64,000 nt of DNA, from assembly GCF_000725485.1 (NCBI RefSeq), contig NZ_JOAG01000017.1, forward strand, positions 67,892 to 131,891, read 5' to 3'. Both the position numbers and the translations under genes were made by a program. Below the pieces are notes generated by a model, which was not told where the DNA came from, made no database searches, and saw nothing but the letters and a program-made list of their open reading frames with translations. Below, piece after piece: positions 44,062 to 52,829 of this stretch. The DNA is from Nonomuraea candida (GTDB lineage: Bacteria; Actinomycetota; Actinomycetes; Streptosporangiales; Streptosporangiaceae). Position 1 is the first letter of the stretch. Every line of letters starts with the position of its first letter.

Positions 44062-45480
44062 GTGCGCGACATCCCCGGACCTCCCGCCCAGCCGGACGGC
44101 GGCCTGAGCGCCATCGCGGCGGCGGGCGGCCTGCACACCTACCAGCTCGACCTGCACGAACGGTACGGCCCCCTGGTCCGCTTCCAGCTCCCCGGCGCCG
44201 AGACGGCGATCTCGGTGGCAGACCCCGTGCTCCTGGAGGCCACGGCCGGGATCGACAAGCGCCCGGACAAGCTGTTCGAGTTCCTGGCCCCGCTGTGCGA
44301 GGCGGGCAACCTGCAGACCCTCCCGGCCGACGAGCACGGCCCGTTCCGCCGCGCGCTGCTCTCGGTGCTGGCCGGCCGACCCTCGCACGAGGCCCACTTC
44401 GCCGGCTTCACCGCCCTGGCCACGGACCTGGCCGACCGCTGGGCGCGGCGCGCCGCCGAGGGGCCGGTGGCGTTGCAGCAGGACCTGAGCGAGCTGTCAC
44501 TGCGGATGATCTGCCAGTACGCCCTCGGCGGCGGCATCGACGACCCGGCCCGCGTGGTGAGCGCGTTCGAGACCGTGCTGACCGTCTATCTCGGCCGCCT
44601 CTACGAGCGCGACGACGAGCTGACCCGGGCGGAAGAGGCCCTGGCATACCTGCGCGAGGTCGTGAACGGCGTCCTGGAGCGTAGCGGGGACGGGCACGGG
44701 GCCGGTGCGCCGGAGCGTGGCGGGGGCGGGCGCGAGGATGGCGTGCCGGAGCGTGGCGGGGACGGGCACGGGGATGGCGTCCTGGAGCGTGGTGGGGACG
44801 GCGGGCCGGAGGGCAGGGGGAGTGAGCTCGTGGCCGCGCTGGTGAAGGCGGGGATGAGTCCGGCCCGGATCCGGGACTCCGTTCTGATGATCATGCTCGC
44901 CGCCCACCACACCACCGGCGTGGCCGTCTCCTGGACCCTTCACCTCCTGTCCCGCCACCCGGCCCACGCCGCCCGCGTGACCGAGGAACTGGACGCCGTC
45001 CTGGACGGCCGTCCGGCTCCGGAGTACGCCGACCTCAGACGCCTGCCACAACTGGAGATGGCGCTCAAGGAGTCGATGCGCCTCTACCCGCCGGGCCCGT
45101 ACGGCGCCAGAGAGACCACCGAAGCCCTCACCCTGGGCGATCACCACATCCCTGCGGGCACCACCATCTTCTACCCGTTCTGGGCCGTCCACCTGAACCC
45201 GGCGTACTGGCCGGACCCGCGCACCTTCGACCCCGGCCGCTTCACCCCGGAGGCGCAGGCCCGCCGCCCCCGCTTCGCCTACGTCCCCTTCGGCCTGGGC
45301 CCGCGCTCCTGCGAGGGCGCGAGCCTGGCCATGGTCGAGGCCGAGCTGGTGCTCGCCGTGCTGCTCGCGAGGTTCCGCTTCGAACCGGTCCCCGGCCATC
45401 CCGTGACCCCCGTGGAGCGCTTCGTCCTGTGGGCCGAGCACGACCTCCGCATGCACCTGACCGACCGCCGCCCCGCCTGA
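44062..45480 (+). CDS. Cytochrome P450 (CYP51-like clan) with repetitive insert
   Basis: A 472-residue haem monooxygenase. The haem ligand is Cys417 in FGLGPRSCEG, the K-helix motif is KESMR, and the PERF-like block is DPGRF. The I-helix reads AAHHTTG, with His where most P450s have an acid; this His-Thr pattern is a mark of the CYP51 group. A 12-residue unit repeated about 3.5 times (from a 36-base DNA repeat) lies between the G helix region and the I helix. No ferredoxin is nearby. Substrate unknown. Confidence 0.9.
   Translation: MRDIPGPPAQPDGGLSAIAAAGGLHTYQLDLHERYGPLVRFQLPGAETAISVADPVLLEATAGIDKRPDKLFEFLAPLCEAGNLQTLPADEHGPFRRALLSVLAGRPSHEAHFAGFTALATDLADRWARRAAEGPVALQQDLSELSLRMICQYALGGGIDDPARVVSAFETVLTVYLGRLYERDDELTRAEEALAYLREVVNGVLERSGDGHGAGAPERGGGGREDGVPERGGDGHGDGVLERGGDGGPEGRGSELVAALVKAGMSPARIRDSVLMIMLAAHHTTGVAVSWTLHLLSRHPAHAARVTEELDAVLDGRPAPEYADLRRLPQLEMALKESMRLYPPGPYGARETTEALTLGDHHIPAGTTIFYPFWAVHLNPAYWPDPRTFDPGRFTPEAQARRPRFAYVPFGLGPRSCEGASLAMVEAELVLAVLLARFRFEPVPGHPVTPVERFVLWAEHDLRMHLTDRRPA
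44677..44805. repeat. 36-bp tandem repeat in the P450 gene
   Basis: Copies at 44677-44712, 44713-44748 and 44749-44784 and a partial fourth encode 12-residue units of the type ERGGDGHGDGVL. The reading frame is kept. Confidence 0.9.
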
Positions 45481-45623
45481 ACCACCCAGGCGGCCGGGCG
45501 GGTGGCAAGGCGGTTGCAAGGCAGGGGACAAGACGGTTGAAAGTCGCGGCAGCCGGCCGGCAAGCCGCCTGAAATCGGCGCGTCGCACAGTGTGGCCATC
45601 CCACCAGGAAGGACGGTCTCCCG

Positions 45624-46088
45624 ATGACGATCTCCCGTACTCTCGCCGGGTTAACCCTCGCCGCCACCGCCACGCTCGCCGCCACCGCCCTCTTCACCCC
45701 GGCCGCGCAGGCGAGCGCCGGATGGGGCCCGCACCACGCGCCCGGGCGCGGCGCCACGGCCGCCGGCACGCTGAGCGCCACCGGCGAGGACCACGCCGAC
45801 CTGCCGACCGCCGACCTCGTGCGGATCAAGGGCAAGGTGTCCGACAACACCCGTGGCGGCTCCTGCGGCTACGCCGTCTTCCGCATCACCTACCGCTCGG
45901 GGAGCGAGCTGCCGTTCCGGCATCACACCGTGCGCGACTGCTCGTACCGTACGCCGAAGGAGTTCTCGTTCAAGTATCGCGACGTCTACCAGGTCGAGCT
46001 GAAGGTCTGCGCCGAGGGCAAGGCCGCCAAGCCCTCGCTCACCTGCCTGTACGCGGGCACCTGGAAGACCCTCTACCTGTCGAAGTAG
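45624..46088 (+). CDS. Small secreted cysteine-containing protein, function unknown
   Basis: A 154-residue protein with a signal peptide (residues 1-30, TPAAQA). The mature domain has four cysteines (SCGY, RDCS, KVCA, LTCLY), consistent with two disulfides, and a predicted beta fold. Leu10 is a TTA codon. A strong hairpin follows. The pattern is common in Streptosporangiales secreted proteins, but I cannot name a family. Confidence 0.8.
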   Translation: MTISRTLAGLTLAATATLAATALFTPAAQASAGWGPHHAPGRGATAAGTLSATGEDHADLPTADLVRIKGKVSDNTRGGSCGYAVFRITYRSGSELPFRHHTVRDCSYRTPKEFSFKYRDVYQVELKVCAEGKAAKPSLTCLYAGTWKTLYLSK

Positions 46089-46097
46089 CAGACCCGC

Positions 46098-46140
46098 GAG
46101 CGGGCCGGCCGGGGAGGCGACCCCGGACCGGCCCGCTCGT
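46098..46140 (+). terminator. Long hairpin after the secreted protein gene
   Basis: CGAGCGGGCCGG (46098-46109) pairs with CCGGCCCGCTCG (46129-46140), and the stem continues inside with CCGGGG/CCCCGG. It lies 10 bases after the stop codon at 46088. Confidence 0.88.
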
Positions 46141-46297
46141 CGTGTGCGCGCGGGCCACCCGGTCCGGGAGGTACGGCCGCGGGTAAAGGCTCGGTGAGGA
46201 GTGCCCAGGGACGGCCCGGAGGTCCTCGCCCGTGGCGGGGGGCCGGGTGAGGATGGCCGGGACAGGCACCCGGTTCCGGCACGACAAGCAGGTCCCC

Positions 46298-46918
46298 ATG
46301 GTTGGACGGTCTCTCCTCGCCTCGGCCATCGTCTTGAGCATCGCCCTGGCGACCCCGGCTCCCGCCTCCGCGGCTTCGCACGCGACCTCGGTTCCTGCCT
46401 CCACGGCTTTGCATGCCACCCGGGTTCCCGCCTCCGCCTCCGCCGCCGCACACGCGGCTCCGGCTCCGGCTCCGTACGCGACCCCGGTTCCCGCCGCCCC
46501 GCAGGCGGCGCCGGCTCCGGTGCGCGCGGTGACGCTGGAGCAGAAGCTCGCCGCACTGTTCGCGCTCACGCAGCCCACCGCCCTCAGCGCCGCCGCCTGG
46601 CGGACGGCCTGGGCCGGTCGCGACACGTGGACCGCCTACGCCTTCGACTGGTCCAGCGACCTGTGTTCGAGCAGCCCCGATCGGCCGCTCGGCTTCGACT
46701 TCCGGATGGCGTGCAGGCGGCACGACTTCGGCTACCGCAACTACAAGGCGGCCGGCCGGTTCCCGGACAACAGGGAGCACGTCGACCGGGCGTTCCTCTT
46801 CGACCTGCGGCAGGTGTGCGGCGGGTACACGGCGCCGCGCAAGACCGCCTGCGACCGCCTCGCCTGGTCGTACTACCAGGCGGTACGCCGCCTCGGCGGC
46901 CTGACGAGAGCGGCCTGA
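46298..46918 (+). CDS. Secreted prokaryotic phospholipase A2
   Basis: A 206-residue secreted enzyme. After the signal peptide (residues 1-25, APASA) an Ala/Pro/Thr-rich linker of about 50 residues precedes the PF09056-type domain. The catalytic His142-Asp143 is in CRRHDFGYRNY, and Cys123, Cys139, Cys167-region and a C-terminal Cys can form the two disulfides. It should cut the sn-2 acyl chain of phospholipids with calcium. Start ATG at 46298 is preferred; upstream ATG codons would displace the signal peptide. The gene ends inside a 14-base repeat. Confidence 0.88.
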   Translation: MVGRSLLASAIVLSIALATPAPASAASHATSVPASTALHATRVPASASAAAHAAPAPAPYATPVPAAPQAAPAPVRAVTLEQKLAALFALTQPTALSAAAWRTAWAGRDTWTAYAFDWSSDLCSSSPDRPLGFDFRMACRRHDFGYRNYKAAGRFPDNREHVDRAFLFDLRQVCGGYTAPRKTACDRLAWSYYQAVRRLGGLTRAA

Positions 46919-46939
46919 CGAGAGCGGCCTGACGAGAGC
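46898..46939. repeat. 14-bp tandem repeat across the phospholipase stop codon
   Basis: Three copies of GGCCTGACGAGAGC (46898-46911, 46912-46925, 46926-46939). The stop TGA at 46916-46918 belongs to the second copy, read in a different frame from the first. Confidence 0.88.
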
Positions 46940-47011
46940 CGCCCGAGGAGATCCCGGAAAACGATTCGGTCGTAGATTATCCGCAGCGAAACCGATGGGT
47001 AGTCTGGGGAC

Positions 47012-47500
47012 ATGACCGCCATGGCTCCCACCCGTACCGAAACGGACCTGTCCTTCCTGCTCGACCACACCAGCCACGTGCTGCGTTCCCGCATGTCGGC
47101 CGCGCTCGCGGAGATCGGGCTCACCGCGCGCATGCACTGCGTGCTCGTGCACGCTCTGGAGGAGGAGCGCACCCAGATCCAGCTCGCCGAGCTGGGCGAC
47201 ATGGACAAGACCACGATGGTGGTGACCGTGGACGCCCTGGAGAAGGCCGGGTACGCCGAGCGCCGCCCGTCGAGCACGGACCGCCGGGCCCGCATCATCG
47301 CGGTCACCGACGCCGGCGCCGAGGTGGCCAGGCGCAGCCAGGAGATCGTGGACGGCGTGCACCGCGACGCGCTCGGCGCGCTGCCCGACGACGAGCGCGA
47401 GGTGCTCGTCCGCGCGCTGAACCGGCTGGTCACAGGACATCTCGCGGCGCCGGTCGAGAGCCCGCAGCCGGTGCGCAGGGCGCGCGAGCGGAAAAAGTAG
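47012..47500 (+). CDS. MarR family regulator
   Basis: A 162-residue winged-helix regulator: QLAELGDMDKTTMVVTVDALEKAGYAERRPSSTDRRARIIAVT shows the recognition helix and wing. It stands 71 bases upstream of an MFS efflux gene in the same direction and likely represses it, with relief by a toxic ligand. Confidence 0.92.
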   Translation: MTAMAPTRTETDLSFLLDHTSHVLRSRMSAALAEIGLTARMHCVLVHALEEERTQIQLAELGDMDKTTMVVTVDALEKAGYAERRPSSTDRRARIIAVTDAGAEVARRSQEIVDGVHRDALGALPDDEREVLVRALNRLVTGHLAAPVESPQPVRRARERKK

Positions 47501-47507
47501 ATCCGAA

Positions 47508-47533
47508 AGATATCGTCTATAACGGAACTATCT
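47508..47533. promoter_or_regulatory. AT-rich inverted repeat before the efflux gene
   Basis: AGATA (47508-47512) and TATCT (47529-47533) flank an AT-rich spacer in the gap between the MarR and MFS genes. It is a weak operator candidate. Confidence 0.35.
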
Positions 47534-47571
47534 GCTACGGTCTCTCCTGTCGACTTCGAACGGGAGAGACT

Positions 47572-49104
47572 GTGTCGTACATAAGTGATCGTTCGCGCTG
47601 GACCGCGCTCGGCGTGCTGTCCGCCACCGGTCTGATGACCATCCTCGACGGCAGCATCGTCACCGTCGCGCTGCCCGCCATCCAGCGCGACCTGGGCTTC
47701 TCGCCCGCCGGCCTGAGCTGGATGATGAACGCCTACCTGATCGCCTTCGGCGGTCTGCTGCTCCTGTCGGGACGGCTGGGCGACCTGATCGGCCGCCGGG
47801 CGATGTTCCTGGCCGGGAACGTGGTCTTCACCGCCGCCTCCTTGCTGGCCGGCGCGGCCACCGGGCCGGGGATGCTGATCACCGCCCGGTTCCTCCAGGG
47901 CGTGGGCAGCGCGATGGCCTCGGCCGTCGTCCTGGGCATCCTGGTGACGTTGTTCTCCGACACCCGCGAACGGGTCAAGGCCATCGCGATCTTCAGCTCC
48001 ACCGGAGCCGCCGGGGCCTCCCTCGGCCAGGTGCTGGGCGGGGTGCTCACCGACGCGTTCAGCTGGCCGTGGATCTTCCTCATCAACGTGCCCATCGGCG
48101 TGGTGACGGTGGCGCTGGCCCTGCGCGTCCTGCCCGCCGACCGCGGGGCGGGCCTGGCGGCGGGGGCCGACGTCATCGGGGCCGTGCTGGTCACCTCCGG
48201 GCTGATGCTCGGCATCTACACCGTGGTCAAGGTGGAGGAACACGGCTGGCTCGCCGCCCACACCCTCGGCCTCGGCGCGGTGTCGCTGGCCCTGCTCGCC
48301 GCGTTCGTCGCCCGGCAGGCCACGGCCAAGGCGCCGCTCATGCCGCTGCGCATCCTGCGCTCCCGCAACGTCGTCGGGGCCAACCTGGCCCAGATGCTGG
48401 CGCTGTCCGGCATGTTCGCCTTCCAGGTGCTGGTCGCGATCTACATGCAGCAGGTGCTCGGCTACGGCGCCCTGGACACCGGGCTGGCCATGCTGCCGGC
48501 CGCCGTCGGCATCGGCACGCTCTCGCTGTTCGCCTCCGCCCGGCTCAGCGCCCGCTTCGGCCCCAAGGTCGTGCTGCTCGGCGGGCTGGTGATGCTCACG
48601 GCCGCCATGCTCCTGCTCACGCGCATCCCGTCGGACGCCGGGTACGTCACGCACCTGCTCCCCGTGATGCTGCTCATCTGGGGCGGCGGCCTGGTGCTGC
48701 CGGCGCTGGCCACGCTGGGCATGTCGGGGGCCAAGGAGAGCGACGCGGGCCTGGCCTCCGGGCTGTTCAACACCACGCAGCAGGTGGGCATGGCGGTCGG
48801 GGTGGCGGTGCTGACCACGATGGCGGCCGGGCGTACCGAGGAACTGCTGGGCGCGGGCGTGGCCCGGGCCGAGGCCCTGACCGGCGGCTACCGGCTCGCG
48901 TTCGGCATCGCGGCGGGGCTGCTCTTCGCGGCCTTCATCGTCGGCCTCGTCATCCCGCGCCGCCCCGCCGCCCAGCCGCCCGCGCAGGCGCCCGCGGAGA
49001 ACCCCGTGGAGACCCCCGAGCAGCCGCCCGCACAGATGTCCGCGGAGAAGCCGGCGCAGACGCCCGCGCGGGCTTCGGCCGAGGCCACCGGCTCCGCCTC
49101 CTGA
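47572..49104 (+). CDS. MFS drug efflux protein, DHA2 (EmrB/QacA) family
   Basis: A 510-residue transporter with 14 predicted membrane segments. The loop motif GRLGDLIGRR and the TM1 acid in MTILDGSIVTVALPAI are typical of DHA2 proton antiporters. The GTG start follows GGGAGAG. The C-terminal 45 residues are a Pro/Ala/Gln/Glu-rich tail. Expression is probably controlled by the upstream MarR protein. Confidence 0.93.
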   Translation: MSYISDRSRWTALGVLSATGLMTILDGSIVTVALPAIQRDLGFSPAGLSWMMNAYLIAFGGLLLLSGRLGDLIGRRAMFLAGNVVFTAASLLAGAATGPGMLITARFLQGVGSAMASAVVLGILVTLFSDTRERVKAIAIFSSTGAAGASLGQVLGGVLTDAFSWPWIFLINVPIGVVTVALALRVLPADRGAGLAAGADVIGAVLVTSGLMLGIYTVVKVEEHGWLAAHTLGLGAVSLALLAAFVARQATAKAPLMPLRILRSRNVVGANLAQMLALSGMFAFQVLVAIYMQQVLGYGALDTGLAMLPAAVGIGTLSLFASARLSARFGPKVVLLGGLVMLTAAMLLLTRIPSDAGYVTHLLPVMLLIWGGGLVLPALATLGMSGAKESDAGLASGLFNTTQQVGMAVGVAVLTTMAAGRTEELLGAGVARAEALTGGYRLAFGIAAGLLFAAFIVGLVIPRRPAAQPPAQAPAENPVETPEQPPAQMSAEKPAQTPARASAEATGSAS

Positions 49105-49140
49105 TCGTCACGCGGAACCCTGGGCCGGTCGAAGAAGATC

Positions 49141-51714
49141 ATGTATGGTGAGCGCGGCATATCCTCCAACGGCCTGGAGCCCGCCGTGCCGCACATGTCC
49201 CGCCGCCAGGTTCTCTCCCTGCTCCCCGCCGCCGGCCTGGTCACCCTGGCCGCCCCCGTACGCGCCGCCGCGGCCGCCGCGGCGGCGGGGATCGATCATC
49301 CACGGCTGCTCGCCAACACCGTGGCCATCCTCGCCGGAACCCCCGAGGTCAACGTCCGCCCCGAGGTCGCGGGCAAGCTCGCGGCGATCGCCGGCACCGC
49401 CGCGCAGCGCCTGACGGCCATGGACGGCGCCGGCGACGGGGAGCTGTTCGCCGGCCTGAAGCTCGGCACGGACGACGCGAACCTCCGCCTGGCCTACCAG
49501 TACCTGTACGAGATCGCCCTGGCCACCCGCACCCCCGGCGGCCGCATGGAGAACGACCTCGCCGCGCGCCGCCGGGTCGCCGACGGGCTGCGGTGGCTGC
49601 ACGAGCGCCACTTCGGCGACCAGGCGGCCGGCTACTACGGCAACTGGCACAACTGGGAGATCGGCATCCCCACCCACGTCAGCAGGACGCTGGCGCTGCT
49701 GGCCGACCAGGCGCCCGCCGACCTCACCCGGACCTACATCGCCTCGATGGACGCCTACCTGCGCAACGGCAAGGACGGTGACGTCGATCTCGACTCCCGC
49801 TTCCACACCGGCGCCAACCTGGCCGACATCACCGCCAACCGCATCCTCCAGGGCGCGCTCACCGGCGACGACGCCCGCGTCGCGAAGGCCATCGCCGACC
49901 AGGCCACGGTGTTCGCCACGATCGACCCGTACGACCTGCGCCACGGCGTCACCGACGGCTACTACCGCGACGGCTCCTTCATCCAGCACCACTCGGTGGC
50001 CTACACCGGCTCCTACGGCCGCATCCTGCTGACCCGCGTCGTGCAGACGCTCAAGACGCTGGAGGGCGCGACCGGCGCGGCGGCCGGCGAGCTGCCCGGC
50101 ACCGTCTACCGCTGGCTCACCGACGGCTTCGCCCCGCTGATCTTCGAGGGGTGGATGATGGAGATCGTCAAGGGGCGGGCGGTCGCGCGCACGGCCACCG
50201 GCTACACCGACGTCGGGGTGATCGTGGAGGCCATCGCCGACCTGGCCGACCACGTGGACGACGCCGCCGCGCTCGCGCTGCGCAAATATCTCAGGTTCCT
50301 GCCCGCCGCCGACCCGGCCGCCTTCGTCTCCCCGGTCAGCATCGCCCGCTACGCCGCCATCCGCGCCGACGCGTCCGTCCCGGCCGCCGACCTGAACCCG
50401 CCCGCGCGCACCGTGGCCTACAACGCGATGGACCGCAACGTGCACCGCCGGCCCGGCTACGCCTTCGCCCTGGCGCGCAGCTCGGAGCGGATCAGCAAGT
50501 ACGAGTACATGAACGGCGAGAACCTCATGCCGTGGTTCCAGGGCGACGGCGCCTACTACCTCTACCTGACGGGCGAGGACCAGCGCGAGGTGTTCGGCGT
50601 CGACTACTACACGGCCGTCTCGCCGTACCGGCTGGCCGGGGTCACCGCGCCGGTGGAGGAGCGGCGCACGGTGCCCGACCTGTACGGGCGGTTCTGGTAC
50701 GAGAACCCCGGCCACCCGCTGGGCTTCACCTCCTCCTCGCAGTCGCAGAACACCTACGTGTACTTCCCGCGCGCGGGCAACGCCTTCTCCGGCGGCGCGA
50801 CGCTCGGCGCGTACGGCGTGGCGGGCATGGTGCAGTCGGACGACGTGGCGTACACCGCCAAGCAGCAGGGCGTCCTGCCCGACGACTTCGTGGCCTACCG
50901 CAACGCGCGCGCGACCAAGTCGTGGTTCATGCTCGACGACGAGATCGTGGTGCTGGCCGCGGGCGTCTCGGGCGCGGGCGGCCGGGCCGCGGTGACCACG
51001 GTGGACAGCCGCATCGCCGCCCCCGGCGACGCCGTCACGCTCACGGGGGAGCGCTGGCAGGGCGGCGCCTGGCGGGCGGGCGACACCACGCCGCCGCGCT
51101 GGTTGCGGTACGCCAACGGCACCCGCCGTACCTCCATCGGGTACGCCTTCCTCACCCGCCAGCCCGTCGCGGCCGGGACGGAGACGGTCACCCGCAGCCG
51201 CCGGGTCGTGCGGGCCGCCAACCCCGACACCGCGATCACCAAGAACGTCTTCACCGCCGCGGTCACCCACCCCGCCGGCGAGGTGCACGCCCTGGCCTAC
51301 GCGCTGGTCCCGAACGCCACCGAGGCCGCCCTGCGCCGCTACGCCCGCGGCCCGCTGGCGGTCCTGGCCAACACCCCGCACGTCCAGGCCATCGCGCACC
51401 GGGACCTCGGGATCGTCGCCGCCAACGCCTTCTCCGAGGGCCCGCACCGCGTCGAGGGCCCGCATCCGGTCGAGGGGCTGGTCGTGGACGGCCCCGCCTC
51501 GGTCGTCGTCCGGGTCTCCGGCGGCCGCACGGTCGTCGCCCTGTCCGACCCGACGATGGGGCGCGAGCGCGTCGGCGTCGTCCTGCGCGGCCGACGGCTG
51601 CGGCTCGACCAGGCCGACGAGGGCGTCACGGTGCGCCGCGTGCCCGGCGGCACCCTCGTCGAGGCCACCACCCACCACGCCTACGGCCGCACCTTCACCG
51701 CCACCCTCCGCTGA
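49141..51714 (+). CDS. Polysaccharide lyase family 8 (hyaluronate/chondroitin/xanthan lyase type)
   Basis: Up to 857 residues. A twin-arginine-type signal (MSRRQVLSLLPAAGLV) near residue 20 implies export of the folded enzyme. The alpha/alpha toroid domain has NWHNWEIGIP, a catalytic Asn candidate in TGAN (Asn226), and His283 with Tyr292 in QHHSVAYTGSYG; the central beta domain begins near VHRRPGYAFALARSS. PL8 enzymes cut uronate-containing glycans by beta-elimination. Start ATG 49141 is provisional; a GTG at 49186 also fits. Substrate cannot be told from the sequence. Confidence 0.92.
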   Translation: MYGERGISSNGLEPAVPHMSRRQVLSLLPAAGLVTLAAPVRAAAAAAAAGIDHPRLLANTVAILAGTPEVNVRPEVAGKLAAIAGTAAQRLTAMDGAGDGELFAGLKLGTDDANLRLAYQYLYEIALATRTPGGRMENDLAARRRVADGLRWLHERHFGDQAAGYYGNWHNWEIGIPTHVSRTLALLADQAPADLTRTYIASMDAYLRNGKDGDVDLDSRFHTGANLADITANRILQGALTGDDARVAKAIADQATVFATIDPYDLRHGVTDGYYRDGSFIQHHSVAYTGSYGRILLTRVVQTLKTLEGATGAAAGELPGTVYRWLTDGFAPLIFEGWMMEIVKGRAVARTATGYTDVGVIVEAIADLADHVDDAAALALRKYLRFLPAADPAAFVSPVSIARYAAIRADASVPAADLNPPARTVAYNAMDRNVHRRPGYAFALARSSERISKYEYMNGENLMPWFQGDGAYYLYLTGEDQREVFGVDYYTAVSPYRLAGVTAPVEERRTVPDLYGRFWYENPGHPLGFTSSSQSQNTYVYFPRAGNAFSGGATLGAYGVAGMVQSDDVAYTAKQQGVLPDDFVAYRNARATKSWFMLDDEIVVLAAGVSGAGGRAAVTTVDSRIAAPGDAVTLTGERWQGGAWRAGDTTPPRWLRYANGTRRTSIGYAFLTRQPVAAGTETVTRSRRVVRAANPDTAITKNVFTAAVTHPAGEVHALAYALVPNATEAALRRYARGPLAVLANTPHVQAIAHRDLGIVAANAFSEGPHRVEGPHPVEGLVVDGPASVVVRVSGGRTVVALSDPTMGRERVGVVLRGRRLRLDQADEGVTVRRVPGGTLVEATTHHAYGRTFTATLR

Positions 51715-51762
51715 GCCCTCCGGCCGCGCCCCTCGGTGCCGGGCCCGTCAGTGCCGGGCCCG

Positions 51763-52296
51763 TCAGTGGTGGTAGGCGTGGACGACGGCGTGGCCCTTGC
51801 CCTTGCCGATGATCCACTTGTTGATCGGGGTGGTCACGAGGAAGGCCACCAGCAGGGCGAAGGCCAGCGCCCCCCAGAACAGCCCGGAGGCCAGCCCGGC
51901 GTCCATCGCGCCGGGCACCGCCAGCATCACCCCGTTGTCCACGATCTCCATCACGATGATCGAGACCGTGTCGGCCGCCAGCGCCAGCTTGATCGCGTTC
52001 TTCCAGGTCACGCCCGCCCGGCGCAGCGGCAGGAGCGTGAGCAGGTAGCCGAAGAAGAACGCCAGCACCACGGCCAGGGCGATGGACGGCACGGTGTGCC
52101 AGCCCAGCGCGGTGGCGATCACCAGCCCGAGCACCTCGCCGATGGCGCAGCCGGTGAGGCAGTGCAGCGTCGCGGAGGCCGCCATCCGCCAGGTCGCCTT
52201 GCCGGGGCCCGCGCCGGCGTGCCCGTGGTGGCCGCCGTGCCCGTGGCCCGCCTCCTCGTGCCCGCCGTGATCGTGGTGGTGGTGGTGCTCGGTCAT
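51763..52296 (-). CDS. DUF4396 membrane protein with His-rich N-terminus
   Basis: A 177-residue protein. The first 30 residues contain more than a dozen His with Asp/Glu/Gly (MTEHHHHHDHGGHEE), a likely metal-binding tail. About four membrane segments follow with the DUF4396 blocks ATLHCLTGCAIGEVLG and DNGVMLAVPGAM. Position next to a metal sensor and a cation exporter, and a CsoR-type palindrome upstream, suggest a role in copper or other metal handling. The family has no assigned function. Confidence 0.87.
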   Translation of the reverse strand: MTEHHHHHDHGGHEEAGHGHGGHHGHAGAGPGKATWRMAASATLHCLTGCAIGEVLGLVIATALGWHTVPSIALAVVLAFFFGYLLTLLPLRRAGVTWKNAIKLALAADTVSIIVMEIVDNGVMLAVPGAMDAGLASGLFWGALAFALLVAFLVTTPINKWIIGKGKGHAVVHAYHH

Positions 52297-52335
52297 GGGA
52301 ACTCTTTCGTCGTACGTCCTCTTCGTCCCGACAGG

Positions 52336-52354
52336 TTTACCCCCTACGGGTATA
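52336..52354. promoter_or_regulatory. CsoR/RcnR-like operator upstream of the DUF4396 gene
   Basis: TTTACCCCCTACGGGTATA has arms TTTACCC and GGGTATA (6 of 7 complementary) around a 5-base centre. Its T-A-rich ends and C/G tracts resemble operators of the CsoR/RcnR family of copper and other sensors. No such regulator is encoded here, so one elsewhere would be needed. Confidence 0.45.
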
Positions 52355-52413
52355 GAGCCGCAAGGGGCGGTCCGCTCTTGACGGGCCGGCCAGGGTGCCG
52401 ACTATCGTTGTAC

Positions 52414-52433
52414 ATATGAGCAAGTCTTCAGAT
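52414..52433. promoter_or_regulatory. ArsR/SmtB-type operator overlapping the metal-sensor start codon
   Basis: ATATGAGCAAGTCTTCAGAT is an imperfect inverted repeat of the ArsR-family form (ATnTGA...TTCA). It overlaps the first six codons, which use codons atypical for this genome (TCT, TCA, GAT). Confidence 0.55.
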
Positions 52434-52829
52434 GAAGGAGTGCTGGCCTTGGACGGCTGTACCGCCCGGGTGGTCGACGCCGACCGCGTCGCCACCGTCC
52501 GCGAGCGCATGCCGCCCGCCGACGACCTGACCGACACCGCCGACGTCTTCGGCCTGCTGTCGGATCCCAACCGGCTGCGCCTGCTGGTGGCGCTGCTGGA
52601 GGGCGAGCTGTGCGTGTGCGACCTGGCCGCGGTGACCGGGCAGAGCGAGTCGGCCGTCTCCCACGCCCTGCGGCTGCTGCGCGCGCACCGCATCGTGGCC
52701 GCCCGCCGCTCCGGCCGGATGGCCTTCTACCGGCTGGAGGACCCGCACGTGCGGATGCTGCTCGACCTGGCGCTGGCCCACACCGAGCACACCGAGGCCC
52801 TGCACCCCGAGCGCGAGGGGAGCACCTGA
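52416..52829 (+). CDS. ArsR/SmtB family metal-responsive repressor (CadC-like)
   Basis: A 137-residue winged-helix repressor. The recognition region ELCVCDLAAVTGQSESAVSHAL holds Cys66 and Cys68 in the CadC-type metal box ELCVCD, and the C-terminal helix has Asp117, His122, His125 and His130 as possible alpha-5 ligands. This points to Zn/Cd/Pb rather than arsenic sensing. The start at 52416 is favoured over an upstream in-frame one. The stop overlaps the exporter start (TGATG), so it controls that gene and itself. Confidence 0.92.
   Translation: MSKSSDEGVLALDGCTARVVDADRVATVRERMPPADDLTDTADVFGLLSDPNRLRLLVALLEGELCVCDLAAVTGQSESAVSHALRLLRAHRIVAARRSGRMAFYRLEDPHVRMLLDLALAHTEHTEALHPEREGST

Noticed and set aside
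44677..44805. Possible CRISPR-like repeat array
   Set aside because: The 36-base units are directly adjacent with no spacers and are read in frame as part of the P450 protein, so they are a coding minisatellite.
47508..47533. A confident MarR operator before the efflux gene
   Set aside because: The inverted arms are only five bases long and other AT-rich arrangements are possible, so it is listed only as a weak candidate.
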